DNA from: Vibrio sp. D404a
Lineage (GTDB): Bacteria > Pseudomonadota > Gammaproteobacteria > Enterobacterales > Vibrionaceae
Assembly: GCF_030248535.1 (NCBI RefSeq)
Contig: NZ_JAHGAJ010000017.1
Location: 1-64,000, forward strand
Length of the DNA: 64,000 nucleotides
Reading direction: 5' to 3'
Shown: positions 9,643 through 19,798 of the stretch, one piece after another
How the letters are laid out: the number at the start of each line of letters is the position of its first letter
How positions within the stretch are numbered: the stretch's first letter is position 1
Program-made: the position numbers and the translations under genes
Notes under the pieces: model-generated
Told to the model about the DNA's origin: nothing
Databases searched by the model: none
What the model saw: only the letters and a program-made list of their open reading frames with translations

Positions 9643-9870
9643 TTTATTCTCCTTTTTGGATTGTCATTGAGTTAAATCGAAATAAATCAAAGTGATATGC
9701 AACTCACTGACAACGAGGACTAATGTATCAAATTGTTACATTAAGGAATAATCGAAAGATTCATCAAATTTATAAGATTTTTACGAATGATACAGATTTA
9801 ATCTAACTTTGCGGGGTATGTCGCTATGGAGAGTAAGAAGAAGGGAAAGCAAATCAGAAATGACAGGCAA

Positions 9871-9896
9871 TAAAAAAGGCCGCCGAAGCGACCTTT
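9871..9896 (-). terminator. Terminator of efp
   Basis: On the minus strand a 9-bp stem (AAAGGTCGC / GCGGCCTTT, one mismatch) closes a TTCG tetraloop and is followed by six Ts. It lies 21 bases past the efp stop codon. Confidence 0.9.
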
Positions 9897-9916
9897 CATC
9901 AGATACTTGAAGTCAA

Positions 9917-10483
9917 TTACTTCACACGACCAACGTATTCGCCAGTACGAGTATCAACTTTAACAACTTCACCGATAGCGATGAATAGAGGTACACGAAC
10001 TACCGCGCCAGTTGCTAGAGTTGCTGGTTTACCACCAGTACCTTGAGTATCACCCTTCAGGCCAGGATCCGTGTCCGTTACTTCGATTTCAACAAAGTTT
10101 GGCGGAGTTACTGTGATAGGGTTATCATTCCACAACGTTAGAGTACATACGTCGTTTTCAACTAGCCATTTAGCTGTCTCGCCTACTGCTTTCGCATCTG
10201 CAGCGATTTGCTCGAATGTCTCGTTGTTCATGAAGTGGAAGAACTCGCCGTCTGAGTACAGGTAGCCTAGATCAACGTCTACAACGTCTGCTAGTTCTAC
10301 TGTATCGCCCGACTTGAATGTTTTCTCTAACACTTTGCCTGACAGCAGTTTACGAAGTTTAACACGGTTAAACGCTTGGCCTTTACCTGGCTTAACGTAT
10401 TCATTTTCGATAATTGAGCAAGGCTCGTTATCCATCATGAATTTTAAACCGCCTTTGAATTCATTGGTGCTTACTGACGCCAT
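9917..10483 (-). CDS. efp: Elongation factor P
   Basis: EF-P binds between the P and E sites of the ribosome and rescues stalling at polyproline stretches. All three beta-barrel domains are present in the standard 188 residues. The modification loop reads [11 protein letters not shown], with Lys34 as the residue that EpmA and EpmB modify with beta-lysine. The C-terminal domain ends in TGEYVGRVK, as usual. The gene is divergent from epmB, whose product makes the beta-lysine, and epmA lies 6 kb away, so the whole pathway is local. It ends at its own TTCG-loop terminator. Confidence 0.97.
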   Translation of the reverse strand: MASVSTNEFKGGLKFMMDNEPCSIIENEYVKPGKGQAFNRVKLRKLLSGKVLEKTFKSGDTVELADVVDVDLGYLYSDGEFFHFMNNETFEQIAADAKAVGETAKWLVENDVCTLTLWNDNPITVTPPNFVEIEVTDTDPGLKGDTQGTGGKPATLATGAVVRVPLFIAIGEVVKVDTRTGEYVGRVK

Positions 10484-10516
10484 GATTTCCTCTTACACAT
10501 CTTTGAGTTGATTTCA

Positions 10517-11539
10517 ATGCCGCATATCATAACCCGAAAAGTCGAATCTGTTGAGCAAAACTGGCTCAAACAGCTATCGAATGCGATCTCAGACCCGACA
10601 AAACTCCTTGAAGCATTGGAAATAGACCCAACACCGTGGCAAGCGGGCTTCGCCGCACGCAACCTGTTTGCGCTGCGCGTACCGTTAAGCTTTGTCGAGC
10701 GAATGGAAAAAGGCAACCCACATGACCCACTGTTGCGTCAGGTTTTGCCATTGAGTGAAGAGTTCGAGGTGCATGAGGGTTACTCTGCGGATCCATTAGA
10801 AGAGCAAGATAATGCGATTCCGGGGCTGCTGCATAAGTACAAGAACCGCGCGTTAATGATCGTAAAGGGTGGTTGCGCGGTGAACTGCCGTTACTGCTTC
10901 CGTCGCCATTTTCCTTATCAGGACAACAAAGGCTCTAAATCGGTTTGGCAGACCAGCCTCGATTACGTGGCTCAGCACCATGAAATCAACGAGGTGTTGC
11001 TCTCTGGTGGCGACCCGTTGATGGCCAAAGACAGCGAACTCGATTGGTTGATTAAGGCGATCGAGTCCATACCTCACATTAAAACGGTTCGTATCCACAG
11101 CCGCTTACCTGTGGTGATCCCGGCACGCATTACTGACGAACTATGCCAAATGCTCAGCAACACCCGTCTCAACGTCGTTCTGGTAAACCATATCAATCAC
11201 GCTAATGAGATCAATGAAGAGCTGACTCAGGCGCTATCCAAGCTTAAGCGCAGCGGTGTGACCCTACTCAACCAAGGCGTGATGCTGAAAGGCGTAAATA
11301 ATTGCGTTAACTCTTTGAAAAATCTAAGTGAAAGTCTATTCGATGCCGGTGTTTTACCTTACTATATGCATGTACTTGATAAGGTACAGGGCGCGGCGCA
11401 CTTTTACATTTCCGATCAGGAAGCCAAACAGCATATGCAAGGCTTGATGTCTGAGGTTTCGGGGTATCTCGTCCCTAAACTGACTCGTGAAATTGGCGGC
11501 CGCAGCAGCAAGACACCACTCGATCTCCACTTAGAATAA
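10517..11539 (+). CDS. epmB: EF-P beta-lysylation protein (lysine 2,3-aminomutase)
   Basis: A radical-SAM enzyme that converts (S)-alpha-lysine to (R)-beta-lysine for EF-P modification. The cluster motif is visible as CAVNCRYC (Cys120, Cys124, Cys127), followed by the GGDPLM segment. The C-terminal SKTPLDLHLE matches the family end. I chose the ATG at 10517 (MPHIITRK) because it matches family length at 340 residues; a TTG nine bases upstream is the alternative. Neither has a strong ribosome binding site. It is divergent from efp and directly precedes a pilin gene by 12 bases, although no functional link is expected. Confidence 0.95.
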   Translation: MPHIITRKVESVEQNWLKQLSNAISDPTKLLEALEIDPTPWQAGFAARNLFALRVPLSFVERMEKGNPHDPLLRQVLPLSEEFEVHEGYSADPLEEQDNAIPGLLHKYKNRALMIVKGGCAVNCRYCFRRHFPYQDNKGSKSVWQTSLDYVAQHHEINEVLLSGGDPLMAKDSELDWLIKAIESIPHIKTVRIHSRLPVVIPARITDELCQMLSNTRLNVVLVNHINHANEINEELTQALSKLKRSGVTLLNQGVMLKGVNNCVNSLKNLSESLFDAGVLPYYMHVLDKVQGAAHFYISDQEAKQHMQGLMSEVSGYLVPKLTREIGGRSSKTPLDLHLE

Positions 11540-11551
11540 GACGTTACCGAA

Positions 11552-12064
11552 ATGAAGAAGTATTCGAACAGCACCACATGTAATCAAGGTTTTACCATCA
11601 TTGAGCTAGTGGTGGTGATTGTTATCTTAGGTATTGTTTCAGTGACGGCTGCCAACAAGTTCCTTAATCTTCAAACCGATGCTCGTATCTCAACTTTGAA
11701 CGGATTAAAAGGTGGTATGGAAGGTGCGAGTTCAATGGTCTATGGAAAATCAGTCGCTCTTGGGATTGATAAAGCCGTAAGTAAATCTATTGAGATTGAA
11801 GGCGATTTCATTCAGTTAGCGTACGGCTATCCTGCAGCAATGAATGACGAAACATGGTCGCAATTGATTGAGTCTACCTTTCTAGACGCGGAATGGGACA
11901 CTGGTAATGCCGACTGGTTTTTTACTAATGTCAGCGCTACTGATGGCATCATTATTTACGCTCCAGCAAGCCGCAAAAAGCAAGGTGATAGCTGCTACCT
12001 AGAATATACCGAGGCTACCTCCTCTTCTGAGCCAACCTTTGAACTGACCACCAGCGGCTGTTAA
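11552..12064 (+). CDS. Type IV prepilin-like protein, MSHA-pilin type
   Basis: 170 residues with a type IV pilin N-terminus: a short hydrophilic leader, Gly13 as the prepilin peptidase site, then FTIIELVVVIVILGIVSV with the conserved Glu at mature position 5. The following VTAANKFLNLQTDA resembles MshA-family major pilins. Two cysteines near the C-terminus (GDSCYLEY and TSGC) could form the D-loop disulfide. No pilus assembly genes surround it, so it would depend on an MSHA or related machine encoded elsewhere. It may be a minor pilin or an orphan variant. It starts 12 bases after epmB and may be co-transcribed with it. Confidence 0.85.
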   Translation: MKKYSNSTTCNQGFTIIELVVVIVILGIVSVTAANKFLNLQTDARISTLNGLKGGMEGASSMVYGKSVALGIDKAVSKSIEIEGDFIQLAYGYPAAMNDETWSQLIESTFLDAEWDTGNADWFFTNVSATDGIIIYAPASRKKQGDSCYLEYTEATSSSEPTFELTTSGC

Positions 12065-12169
12065 AAGTTACTAACCACAATTTAATCGTCTAGACAAAAA
12101 CTTTTTGTTCGATCGTCCGGTCTATTATTAGCATACTCGGCTCTATTCTAAATTTTTAGGAGGGGTGAT

Positions 12170-12661
12170 ATGTCACAAACCATCGAACAATTTCTCAACC
12201 TTGCCCCTTTCAGCTGGGCAGCTCTGGCCGTGTGCATGTTATGCGGCTCTTTAATCGGTATTGAACGTCAAACGCGCGGTAAGCCTGTAGGGATTCGCAC
12301 CTCGATATTGATCATCAGTGGTACCTACTTTTTCTTAACCATGGCGATCAGTCTTTCACCGAATACGCTTGACCAAGCCCGCGTGCTCGGCCAGATCATC
12401 ACTGGTGTCGGATTCTTAGGTGCCGGAGTGATGATGACGCTCGATGGCAAGATTCATGGTGTAACGTCTGCGGCCATTATTTGGGTGTTAGCCGCCTTAG
12501 GGATGATGATCGCCCTTGGTCATTTAAGCCAATCGGTGATCATCACTGTTCTATCTCTCGTCATCTTGTTGGGTGTCGATAAAGTGGAAAACAGTTTCCA
12601 GAGCCTACGCCGAGGCGTTCACCAGAAGTGGATGCGGAAGGGCCGAATCAATAAGTCATAA
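12170..12661 (+). CDS. MgtC/SapB-family membrane protein
   Basis: A 163-residue protein with four or five membrane helices, matching the MgtC/SapB N-terminal domain. Visible family features are GSLIGIERQTRGKPVGIRTS, the ITGVGFLGAG segment and an acidic/basic tail. It lacks the ACT-like C-terminal domain of Salmonella MgtC. MgtC proteins are linked to survival in low magnesium and to modulation of F-ATPase or phosphate uptake, but a short SapB-type protein may do something else. A very strong AGGAGG lies seven bases before the ATG. It is followed by a good terminator. Confidence 0.85.
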   Translation: MSQTIEQFLNLAPFSWAALAVCMLCGSLIGIERQTRGKPVGIRTSILIISGTYFFLTMAISLSPNTLDQARVLGQIITGVGFLGAGVMMTLDGKIHGVTSAAIIWVLAALGMMIALGHLSQSVIITVLSLVILLGVDKVENSFQSLRRGVHQKWMRKGRINKS

Positions 12662-12676
12662 GCTCGCTTCAAAAAC

Positions 12677-12710
12677 ACAAAGCCCAATGAGTGATCATTG
12701 GGCTTTGTTG
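12677..12710. terminator. Bidirectional terminator between MgtC and GGDEF genes
   Basis: A perfect 14-bp stem (ACAAAGCCCAATGA / TCATTGGGCTTTGT) with loop GTGA lies between convergent genes. A-rich and T-rich flanks let it serve both strands. Confidence 0.88.
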
Positions 12711-12736
12711 TGTAAGGTGCTTTATTCAAAGCGTAG

Positions 12737-14215
12737 TTAGAAGACTTGAATACAGACCTGATTCTTACCGGAAATTTTAGCTTGATAGAGCTGTTCGTCA
12801 GATGCTCGAATACTCTGGTTCTTCCATAAATGGGCCATACTGTCGAACTTATATATAGAATAGAGCGTTGCCCCACCCGACACTGACACACTGATCCTAT
12901 CACCATCACTGCAGCGGTAACTCTGTAGACTGATGTCGTTCTGAATGCGCTCAAAGATAGAGGTCAAAAGCTCTGAAGATTCACCAGTAATGGCGACCAC
13001 AAACTCCTCGCCACCAAAGCGCGCCACAATATCGCGCTGACGAACGCTGCTCGTCATCAAGTGGGCAACGTGACAGATCACTTCATCACCCACCTTATGA
13101 CCGTATTTATCATTGACAGCTTTGAAGTCATCAATATCAAATACGCCAATACCAATGATCGGCTCTTCATCTTGTGACAATAACCTCGCTTCAAAACCAC
13201 GGCGATTGAGTAAGCCCGTCATCGGGTCGCGCATTGCAAGCTCATTCAAACGTTTGTGCTCTTGCTTGGTGTGAATGCGCCATAACGCCAATACTGCAAA
13301 GATATAGAGACCAAGTAACAATGAAAGCTGTAAACGGTCCATCTCCAACACGTGGAGTAAATGTTCGCGCTTTTTCTCTTCGATATTGAGATAGAGCTGC
13401 GTGTTGAGGCCATCGACATACAATGGGTGAGAATGGGTAAAATCCATAAACCCGTACTTGTTTAGGCCAAGCGTGCTTGAGATTTCATAGCCGTGGTCCG
13501 GATTAGAAACGAGGTTCGACACATAGCCATCAACCCCAAGCACACCTTTAAACTCACCATCAACGTAGATGCCTTTGGTCAGAGTCACCACCTTTTTACC
13601 CGTGAGGTAATCATCATACTGACCAGTATAAACAACCCGGTCTTTTTGCTGCGTTAACCCGAAGCGAATGGTGTTAATCCAATAAGGACGGCTATTCACC
13701 ACAGAATCAAAGGTATCACCCTCAATGTAGCTGGCGAAATCTGAAGGCGAAGAGATGATGAACTTCTTCTTAGAAATAAAATAGATCGCAGAGATGGTAT
13801 CGATGGTATTGGCGAAGTAAGCCATGGTCGGAGCGATAAACAGGCGCTTACTTGCTTCGGTGTTGAGCTCTGATTGCGGATCGCACATCTCGACCGGGCC
13901 CGAGAACATAAAATCAAAGCGAGGAAGAGACTGCTCTTCACTACTGAAGTAGCAAGTTTGACCATTGATTTTACGCGTATGGTCAAAGGCATAGGTGTCC
14001 CCATGCAGCGGATAAAGCGCAGTAATGTTGTATTCAAGCGCGTTGATGATCTGCGTTAACTCTTCAATTGAGCGGCTGACCCTTTGATTTTCAATCCAAT
14101 ACAAAGCATCTGATTCTTCCGCTGAATCAACAAGCAACAAGCTCAATACGAGTAAAAACGTGGCGGTAAGGCCGATAAAAGCCTTTTTAAAATCTAGAAT
14201 CTGATAGGTAATCAA
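12737..14215 (-). CDS. Membrane diguanylate cyclase with periplasmic sensor domain
   Basis: 492 residues: an N-terminal membrane helix (about 10-30), a periplasmic region of about 260 residues resembling a Cache-type sensor, a second helix (about 297-315), then a GGDEF domain. The active-site motif is GGEEF at residues 401-405. An RxxD inhibitory site (RQRD) lies exactly five residues upstream, so product inhibition by cyclic di-GMP is expected. The enzyme should make cyclic di-GMP from GTP in response to an external signal, but the ligand is unknown. It is a single gene convergent with mgtC-like, sharing a terminator. The catalytic call is strong; the sensor family is inferred from layout. 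Confidence 0.9.
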   Translation of the reverse strand: MITYQILDFKKAFIGLTATFLLVLSLLLVDSAEESDALYWIENQRVSRSIEELTQIINALEYNITALYPLHGDTYAFDHTRKINGQTCYFSSEEQSLPRFDFMFSGPVEMCDPQSELNTEASKRLFIAPTMAYFANTIDTISAIYFISKKKFIISSPSDFASYIEGDTFDSVVNSRPYWINTIRFGLTQQKDRVVYTGQYDDYLTGKKVVTLTKGIYVDGEFKGVLGVDGYVSNLVSNPDHGYEISSTLGLNKYGFMDFTHSHPLYVDGLNTQLYLNIEEKKREHLLHVLEMDRLQLSLLLGLYIFAVLALWRIHTKQEHKRLNELAMRDPMTGLLNRRGFEARLLSQDEEPIIGIGVFDIDDFKAVNDKYGHKVGDEVICHVAHLMTSSVRQRDIVARFGGEEFVVAITGESSELLTSIFERIQNDISLQSYRCSDGDRISVSVSGGATLYSIYKFDSMAHLWKNQSIRASDEQLYQAKISGKNQVCIQVF

Positions 14216-14398
14216 AGCAACAATAGTCTGCGTTTAAATTTGCCGTACATTGTACCAATTTGATTTTGGTCGTCCAGTGCCAAGTACAAAAATAACAAAC
14301 CAGATGCTTATCAAGATAAGAAGTAAATATGAAAAGAGTATGACTAACGCCCAAGAAAATTGATCTGAGGCGTTAGCTTACTTAACCTGAAATTCGTG

Positions 14399-14956
14399 TT
14401 ATTTAGCGAAGTTCACGATTGGGAAACAAGGGAAGAAGCCGTTGTCTGCACAGTTGATCAGACCCACTTGTACGCCCTCAATCTTGTTGGTTTTGTTGAA
14501 GATACCAACCTGAACCGTCGACACCTCTGAAAGGTTTGCAGCGCCCACATCAACCATAGTGTCGCCTTCCGAGTAGTTCACAAAACTCACGTTCGCGCCT
14601 TTTACATCATTCGTGATGTTCACGGCACCAAGGTTCACACCCGTCGTTTTACCCGTATTCCAGTTAAAGAAACCCAGTGACGCACCTGTCATCTCTTGGT
14701 TCACTTTAGATGCACCAAAGAAACCTAGGTTCACACCCGTCGTAGTTTGTGTTTCTGACATACCAATCACAGCAAGGTCTAAACCTTTAAGGTCGTTAAC
14801 TTGACCATGCAGCAGCGCAACACGCACACCACCAACCGCATCAGAATCTGGCGCGTTGAATCCATTGATTGTTGAGAACATTACAGGCGAAGAAGCAAAT
14901 GCCGCTGGTGCCATAACTGCCGCTGATACCGCTAATACTGAAAGTAGTTTTTTCAT
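14399..14956 (-). CDS. Exported repeat protein with LA_2272-like glycine/asparagine repeats
   Basis: 185 residues beginning with a clear signal peptide (MKKLLSVLAVSAAVMAPAAFA, cleavage after Ala21). The rest is a row of about 20-residue repeats of the type 'G-V-N-L-G-F-F/A-V-N', for example TTGVNLGFFGASK and TTGVNLGAVNITN. Such repeats suggest a beta-solenoid or beta-barrel-like surface fold. The start is the ATG at 14956, with GGAG 12 bases upstream; an in-frame GTG 15 bases earlier would place that site inside the gene. I do not know its function. There is no operon partner, and a degenerate repeat cluster lies upstream. Confidence 0.75.
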   Translation of the reverse strand: MKKLLSVLAVSAAVMAPAAFASSPVMFSTINGFNAPDSDAVGGVRVALLHGQVNDLKGLDLAVIGMSETQTTTGVNLGFFGASKVNQEMTGASLGFFNWNTGKTTGVNLGAVNITNDVKGANVSFVNYSEGDTMVDVGAANLSEVSTVQVGIFNKTNKIEGVQVGLINCADNGFFPCFPIVNFAK

Positions 14957-15107
14957 TGGGGGAGTCTCCACTGACTTATTGTTGGCTTGATTTATACATT
15001 ATCAATCAAGTATTTATTGTCCTTTATTCAACAGCCTTCCATGTTATATCAATGTCATAACTGTTCTGTTGAATATAAGGCGGTAAATCAGAAAGAGCAA
15101 TGGAAAA

Positions 15108-15250
15108 ACAGATACGGGATTCGAGTGGCGAGATGCGAAAAGAATAAGAGCGGATACGGGATTCGAGTAGCGAGATGCGAAAAGAATAAGAGCGGATGAG
15201 AGAAAAGAAGATGCGAGATACGGGTAACCGAGATGCGAAGAGCGAGAAGG
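15108..15250 (+). repeat. Dispersed intergenic repeat cluster (three units)
   Basis: Two nearly identical units, the first from about 15108 and the second at 15149-15190, share GATACGGGATTCGAGT and CGAGATGCGAAAAGAATAAG. A third, more diverged unit runs to 15250. They are the same family as the array after frdD and lie directly beside the 3' end of the S23-type gene. Confidence 0.88.
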
Positions 15251-15251
15251 T

Positions 15252-15572
15252 TTACTGTTCTAGCGATTTAATTAGGGCGCCTAGCATGCGAGAGATTTGA
15301 AGAGCTTCAGATTGCCACCTAGCCGCAACGTCTTTGTGAACAAACCCAACTTCAGTGCCGATATCGGCTTGGGTTGCAAATTCACCTATTGAACCTTTTA
15401 CAATTGCAAAAAAGCGCTGGCGTTCTTTTAAGGATTTTCTCTCACAGCCTTCAGCGATATTGCTAGGTACAGATAATGCGCTACGCGTAATCTGATCTTT
15501 AAAACCATAGTCACGGCAAGTCGCCGTTTCCCTATAAACAGATATCGACAGCAGACGACTACGCTGCCACAC
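15252..15572 (-). CDS. Four-helix-bundle (S23-type) protein, start codon probably lost
   Basis: The product belongs to the S23/IVS four-helix-bundle family, small helical proteins first found in intervening sequences of 23S rRNA genes. The family core is visible (CRDYGFKDQITRSALSVPSN, IAEG). The family's Lys-Leu-Asp-Val-Trp-Gln-Arg-Ser start is also present, but the frame upstream of the GTG at 15572 has no ATG. It reads L-Y-R-K-L-D-V-W from a CTG at 15588-15590, and a stop lies four codons further up. Translation would need GTG, CTG or ATC with no clear ribosome binding site. It is flanked on both sides by inverted clusters of the dispersed repeat. It may be a decaying gene or one with a non-standard start. 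Confidence 0.6.
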   Translation of the reverse strand: MWQRSRLLSISVYRETATCRDYGFKDQITRSALSVPSNIAEGCERKSLKERQRFFAIVKGSIGEFATQADIGTEVGFVHKDVAARWQSEALQISRMLGALIKSLEQ

Positions 15573-15699
15573 ATCAAGTTTTCTATACAGCGCGATTGCT
15601 ACCTAAGTATTGAAAAGATAATCATCTCAAAAACGCCCAATAAGCAAGTCCTAAAAAAGCACCAAATCTAGAGACCTTTTCCCTTATTTTTGTCTAATC

Positions 15700-15822
15700 T
15701 CACATCTGCTTTTAATCTTCTAATTCTTTTCGCATCTCGATTACTCGAATCTAGTATCTGCCCTAACTCTCTTCGAATCTCGTTTACTCGCATCTCGAAT
15801 CTGCTCTTAAGCATCTGCTCTT
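15700..15822 (-). repeat. Dispersed intergenic repeat cluster, minus orientation
   Basis: Read on the minus strand there are two to three units, such as AGAGCAGATTCGAGATGCGA then GTAAACGAGATTCGAAGAG. They are inverted relative to the cluster at 15108-15250, so the S23-type gene sits between facing copies. They lie between that gene and the groEL terminator. Confidence 0.85.
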
Positions 15823-15832
15823 CAAAACCAAA

Positions 15833-15856
15833 AAACGGAGACCGAAGTCTCCGTTT
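15833..15856 (-). terminator. Terminator of groESL
   Basis: A perfect 10-bp stem (AAACGGAGAC / GTCTCCGTTT) closes a TTCG loop on the minus strand and is followed by a T-rich stretch, 28 bases past the groEL stop codon. Confidence 0.92.
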
Positions 15857-15883
15857 CAATTTCACTATGAATAGCGAGGGGGA

Positions 15884-17554
<1,671 letters not shown>

Positions 17555-17582
17555 TCAGTCAGTTCAGTTTGTATAGCGCGGA

Positions 17583-17873
17583 TTACTCAACGATCGCCAT
17601 GATGTCGTTTTCAGACATGATCAGAACTTCTTTGCCGTCGATCTTTTCTGTTTTAGTGCCGTAGCCTTCAGCAAAGATAACTGTGTCGCCAACTTTAACG
17701 TCCAATGGTTGTACTGAACCATTTTCTAGGATGCGGCCTTTACCTACAGCTAGAATTACACCGCGAGTTGATTTTTCAGCGGCAGAACCAGTTAGAACGA
17801 TGCCACCAGCAGATTTAGATTCAACTTCTTGGCGCTCAACGATAACTCGGTCGTGTAGAGGACGGATATTCAT
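17583..17873 (-). CDS. groES: Co-chaperonin GroES
   Basis: Ten-kDa co-chaperonin that caps the GroEL ring. The 96-residue form begins [14 protein letters not shown], the standard family start. The mobile loop ([15 protein letters not shown]) that contacts GroEL is at about residues 17-31. I chose the ATG at 17873 because CAGGAG lies eight bases upstream; a longer in-frame version from 17927 would add 18 residues not found in the family. It is the first gene of groESL, behind a sigma-32-like promoter. Confidence 0.97.
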   Translation of the reverse strand: MNIRPLHDRVIVERQEVESKSAGGIVLTGSAAEKSTRGVILAVGKGRILENGSVQPLDVKVGDTVIFAEGYGTKTEKIDGKEVLIMSENDIMAIVE

Positions 17874-17940
17874 CGGTCTTATCTCCTGATAATTTCCATT
17901 TAATTTGATAGTTGCCACGATTGGCATGGGATTAATCAGT

Positions 17941-17969
17941 ATGTTGGGGCGAAGTGAAAGATCCCAAGG
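17941..17969 (-). promoter_or_regulatory. Sigma-32 (heat-shock) promoter of groESL
   Basis: On the minus strand TCTCACCCCTTGGG is followed after 13 bases (counted from CTTGGG) by CCCCAACAT. This closely resembles the RpoH pattern (CCCTTGAA, about 13-15 bases, CCCCATNT) and the E. coli groE promoter. It lies about 70-95 bases upstream of the groES ATG. Confidence 0.75.
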
Positions 17970-17998
17970 GGTGAGAGGAAAAATTTGTGATCGGAAGA

Positions 17999-18215
17999 GC
18001 AGATAAGAACAGATGCGGGGTGCGAGTGAACGAGATGCGAAGAGAATAAGAGCAGTGACGGGATTCGACTAAGCTAGTGGCGAAGAGCTTAAAGAGCAGT
18101 TGCGGGATACGAGTGGTGAAGAGCGAAAGGCGTTTCGTATCTCGACTCCTGCTTACTCGTATCTGCTCTTCAAGCTCTTCGCATCCCAAATCCAGTTTAC
18201 TCGTATCTGCTCTTT
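17999..18215. repeat. Composite cluster of dispersed repeats in both orientations
   Basis: Three plus-strand units start at about 17999, 18051 and 18095 (AGCAG...GAGATGCGAAGAG forms). They run straight into at least two minus-strand units at about 18131-18215 (CTCGTATCTGCTCTTCAAGC, ACTCGTATCTGCTCTTTC). The junction makes a long imperfect inverted repeat. The cluster begins only about 30 bases upstream of the groES heat-shock promoter. Confidence 0.85.
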
Positions 18216-18256
18216 CGTGTCTGGAATCTCAAACAACGCGCGGATAACCAGGCAGT

Positions 18257-18303
18257 CGCAAGAGATTCCCTACCACGCTCGTACCTCGCTATAGGGAATG
18301 ACG
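18257..18303 (-). repeat. 47-bp palindromic element, copy 1
   Basis: On the minus strand this begins CGTCATTCCCTATAGCGAGG and ends with the matching TAGGGAAT arm. It matches the element at 19844-19890 at 44 of 47 positions, in the opposite orientation. ATTCCCTA/TAGGGAAT form the hairpin arms. Confidence 0.9.
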
Positions 18304-18350
18304 AAGCTACTTCTAACTGTTCAAAACTATTCATATTGATTACTCCTGCC

Positions 18351-18387
18351 CCTCGTATCTCGTTTACTCGAATCTCGTATCTGCTTT
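18351..18387 (-). repeat. Single dispersed repeat unit
   Basis: The minus strand reads AGCAGATACGAGATTCGAGT followed by AAACGAGATACGAG, a clean single unit of the dispersed family. It lies about 60 bases upstream of the MATE gene. Confidence 0.85.
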
Positions 18388-18445
18388 CCTTTCTTTCCTA
18401 CCCACATCTGTTTATCCTACGCTTTTAGTTTTTACGGCGTTGTAC

Positions 18446-19798
18446 ATGCGAGATAAGCACGGGCTTTTGACTGCTCCCATAGCAGAGACATTGCGAACCA
18501 TGACCATACCGACCATCTTCGGTATGGTGGCGATCTTGATGTTCAACCTTGTTGATACCTTCTTCATCTCACTGCTTGGTACACAGGCGCTCGCAGCCGT
18601 AAGCTTTACCTTCCCGATTACCTTTGCGATTAACTGCATCACCATGGGGATTGGGGTTGGACTCTCTACTAGTATTGGTCGCCTACTTGGCAAAGGTTGC
18701 TCTGAAAACGCAGCACGCTTTACAGCGCATGGACTACTGCTTGCCGTAATTCTCGTCATAAGTGCTTCAACGCTAGGTATATTCACATTAGAACCTCTGT
18801 TTAGTGCGCTTGGAGCTCAACCAGAACTATTACCGCTAATATCCGAATACATGTTGGTGTGGTATCTCGCAATTCCATTGCTCGTGATTCCAATGGCTGG
18901 CAACAGCGCAATTCGTGCCAGTGGCGATACCAAAATCCCAGCCAAAATTATGATGCTGGCAGGCCTTATCAATGGCGTGCTCGACCCACTACTAATATTC
19001 GGATATGGACCTTTTCCAGAGCTAGGCATTCAGGGCGCAGCAATAGCCAGCGGTTTTAGTTGGTTTGGTGCATTGTGTGGCTCACTTTATGTACTTATCA
19101 AACGCGAGAGGCTTTTAGCATTACCTAAGCCAAAAGATATGCTCAACGATTGGAAGCAGATCCTCACGATCGGCACGCCAGCAGCCCTGTCTAACGCGCT
19201 CAACCCCTTAGCAGGTGCGATTATCATGATGATGCTCGCCAAACAAGGTACAGAAGCTGTGGCTGCTTATGGCGCTGCGCAGCGAATCGAGTCGATATTA
19301 ATTATTGTGTTGATGTCTCTAACCTCTGCCCTTACCCCTTTCATGGCGCAGAACTTTGGTGCTAACAACCCTCAACGTAGCTTCAAAGCCTTATTCCTAA
19401 GTATGCGCTTTGCTGTACTGTTTCAAGGGCTCATCTTCTTGATGATGGTACCACTCAGCATTCCGCTAGCTGCTCTTTTCTCTCAAGAAGAATCAGTACG
19501 CGACATCTTATGGCACTATTTGTTAGTCGTCCCTTTCAGCTATGGTTTCCAAGGTATTGTGATGATGCTGATTAGTGGCATGAACGCGATGCACAAACCA
19601 CTCAAAGCCTTCCAGTGGAGCTTCATGCGCCTGTTTCTATTCACGCTCCCCTTTGCTTGGATAGGTAGCCTATTTGATAGGATTGAAGGCCTATTTATTG
19701 GCTTGGCATTAGGCAACATCGTAGGTGGTGTAGCTGGATATTGTTATGCGTTGAAGCTAAAGGCAGATACGAGTGACGAGATGCGAAAAGATGATTAG
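18446..19798 (+). CDS. MATE-family efflux transporter
   Basis: A 450-residue membrane protein with about twelve helices in two homologous halves, matching the multidrug and toxic compound extrusion (NorM/DinF-like) superfamily. The family-typical FNLVDTFFISLLG segment is in the first helix region. The repeat counterpart is around AAYGAAQRIESILI in the second half. The ATG at 18446 is chosen over a TTG six bases earlier. MATE pumps exchange sodium or protons for cationic compounds; the substrate is unknown. The last twelve residues (KADTSDEMRKDD) and the stop codon are encoded by a dispersed repeat unit, so the original C-terminus has probably been replaced or extended. The gene is enclosed by inverted copies of a 47-bp element. 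Confidence 0.88.
   Translation: MRDKHGLLTAPIAETLRTMTIPTIFGMVAILMFNLVDTFFISLLGTQALAAVSFTFPITFAINCITMGIGVGLSTSIGRLLGKGCSENAARFTAHGLLLAVILVISASTLGIFTLEPLFSALGAQPELLPLISEYMLVWYLAIPLLVIPMAGNSAIRASGDTKIPAKIMMLAGLINGVLDPLLIFGYGPFPELGIQGAAIASGFSWFGALCGSLYVLIKRERLLALPKPKDMLNDWKQILTIGTPAALSNALNPLAGAIIMMMLAKQGTEAVAAYGAAQRIESILIIVLMSLTSALTPFMAQNFGANNPQRSFKALFLSMRFAVLFQGLIFLMMVPLSIPLAALFSQEESVRDILWHYLLVVPFSYGFQGIVMMLISGMNAMHKPLKAFQWSFMRLFLFTLPFAWIGSLFDRIEGLFIGLALGNIVGGVAGYCYALKLKADTSDEMRKDD

Noticed and set aside
14987..15199. A 70-codon open frame ending in two copies of a YGIRVARCEKNKSG peptide.
   Set aside because: The repeated peptide is just the translation of two dispersed repeat units, and the upstream part has no recognisable domain or ribosome binding site.
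15252..15590. Diversity-generating retroelement accessory protein (Avd), because S23 and Avd share a fold.
   Set aside because: No reverse transcriptase, template repeat or variable target gene is near; the sequence matches the plain S23 family.
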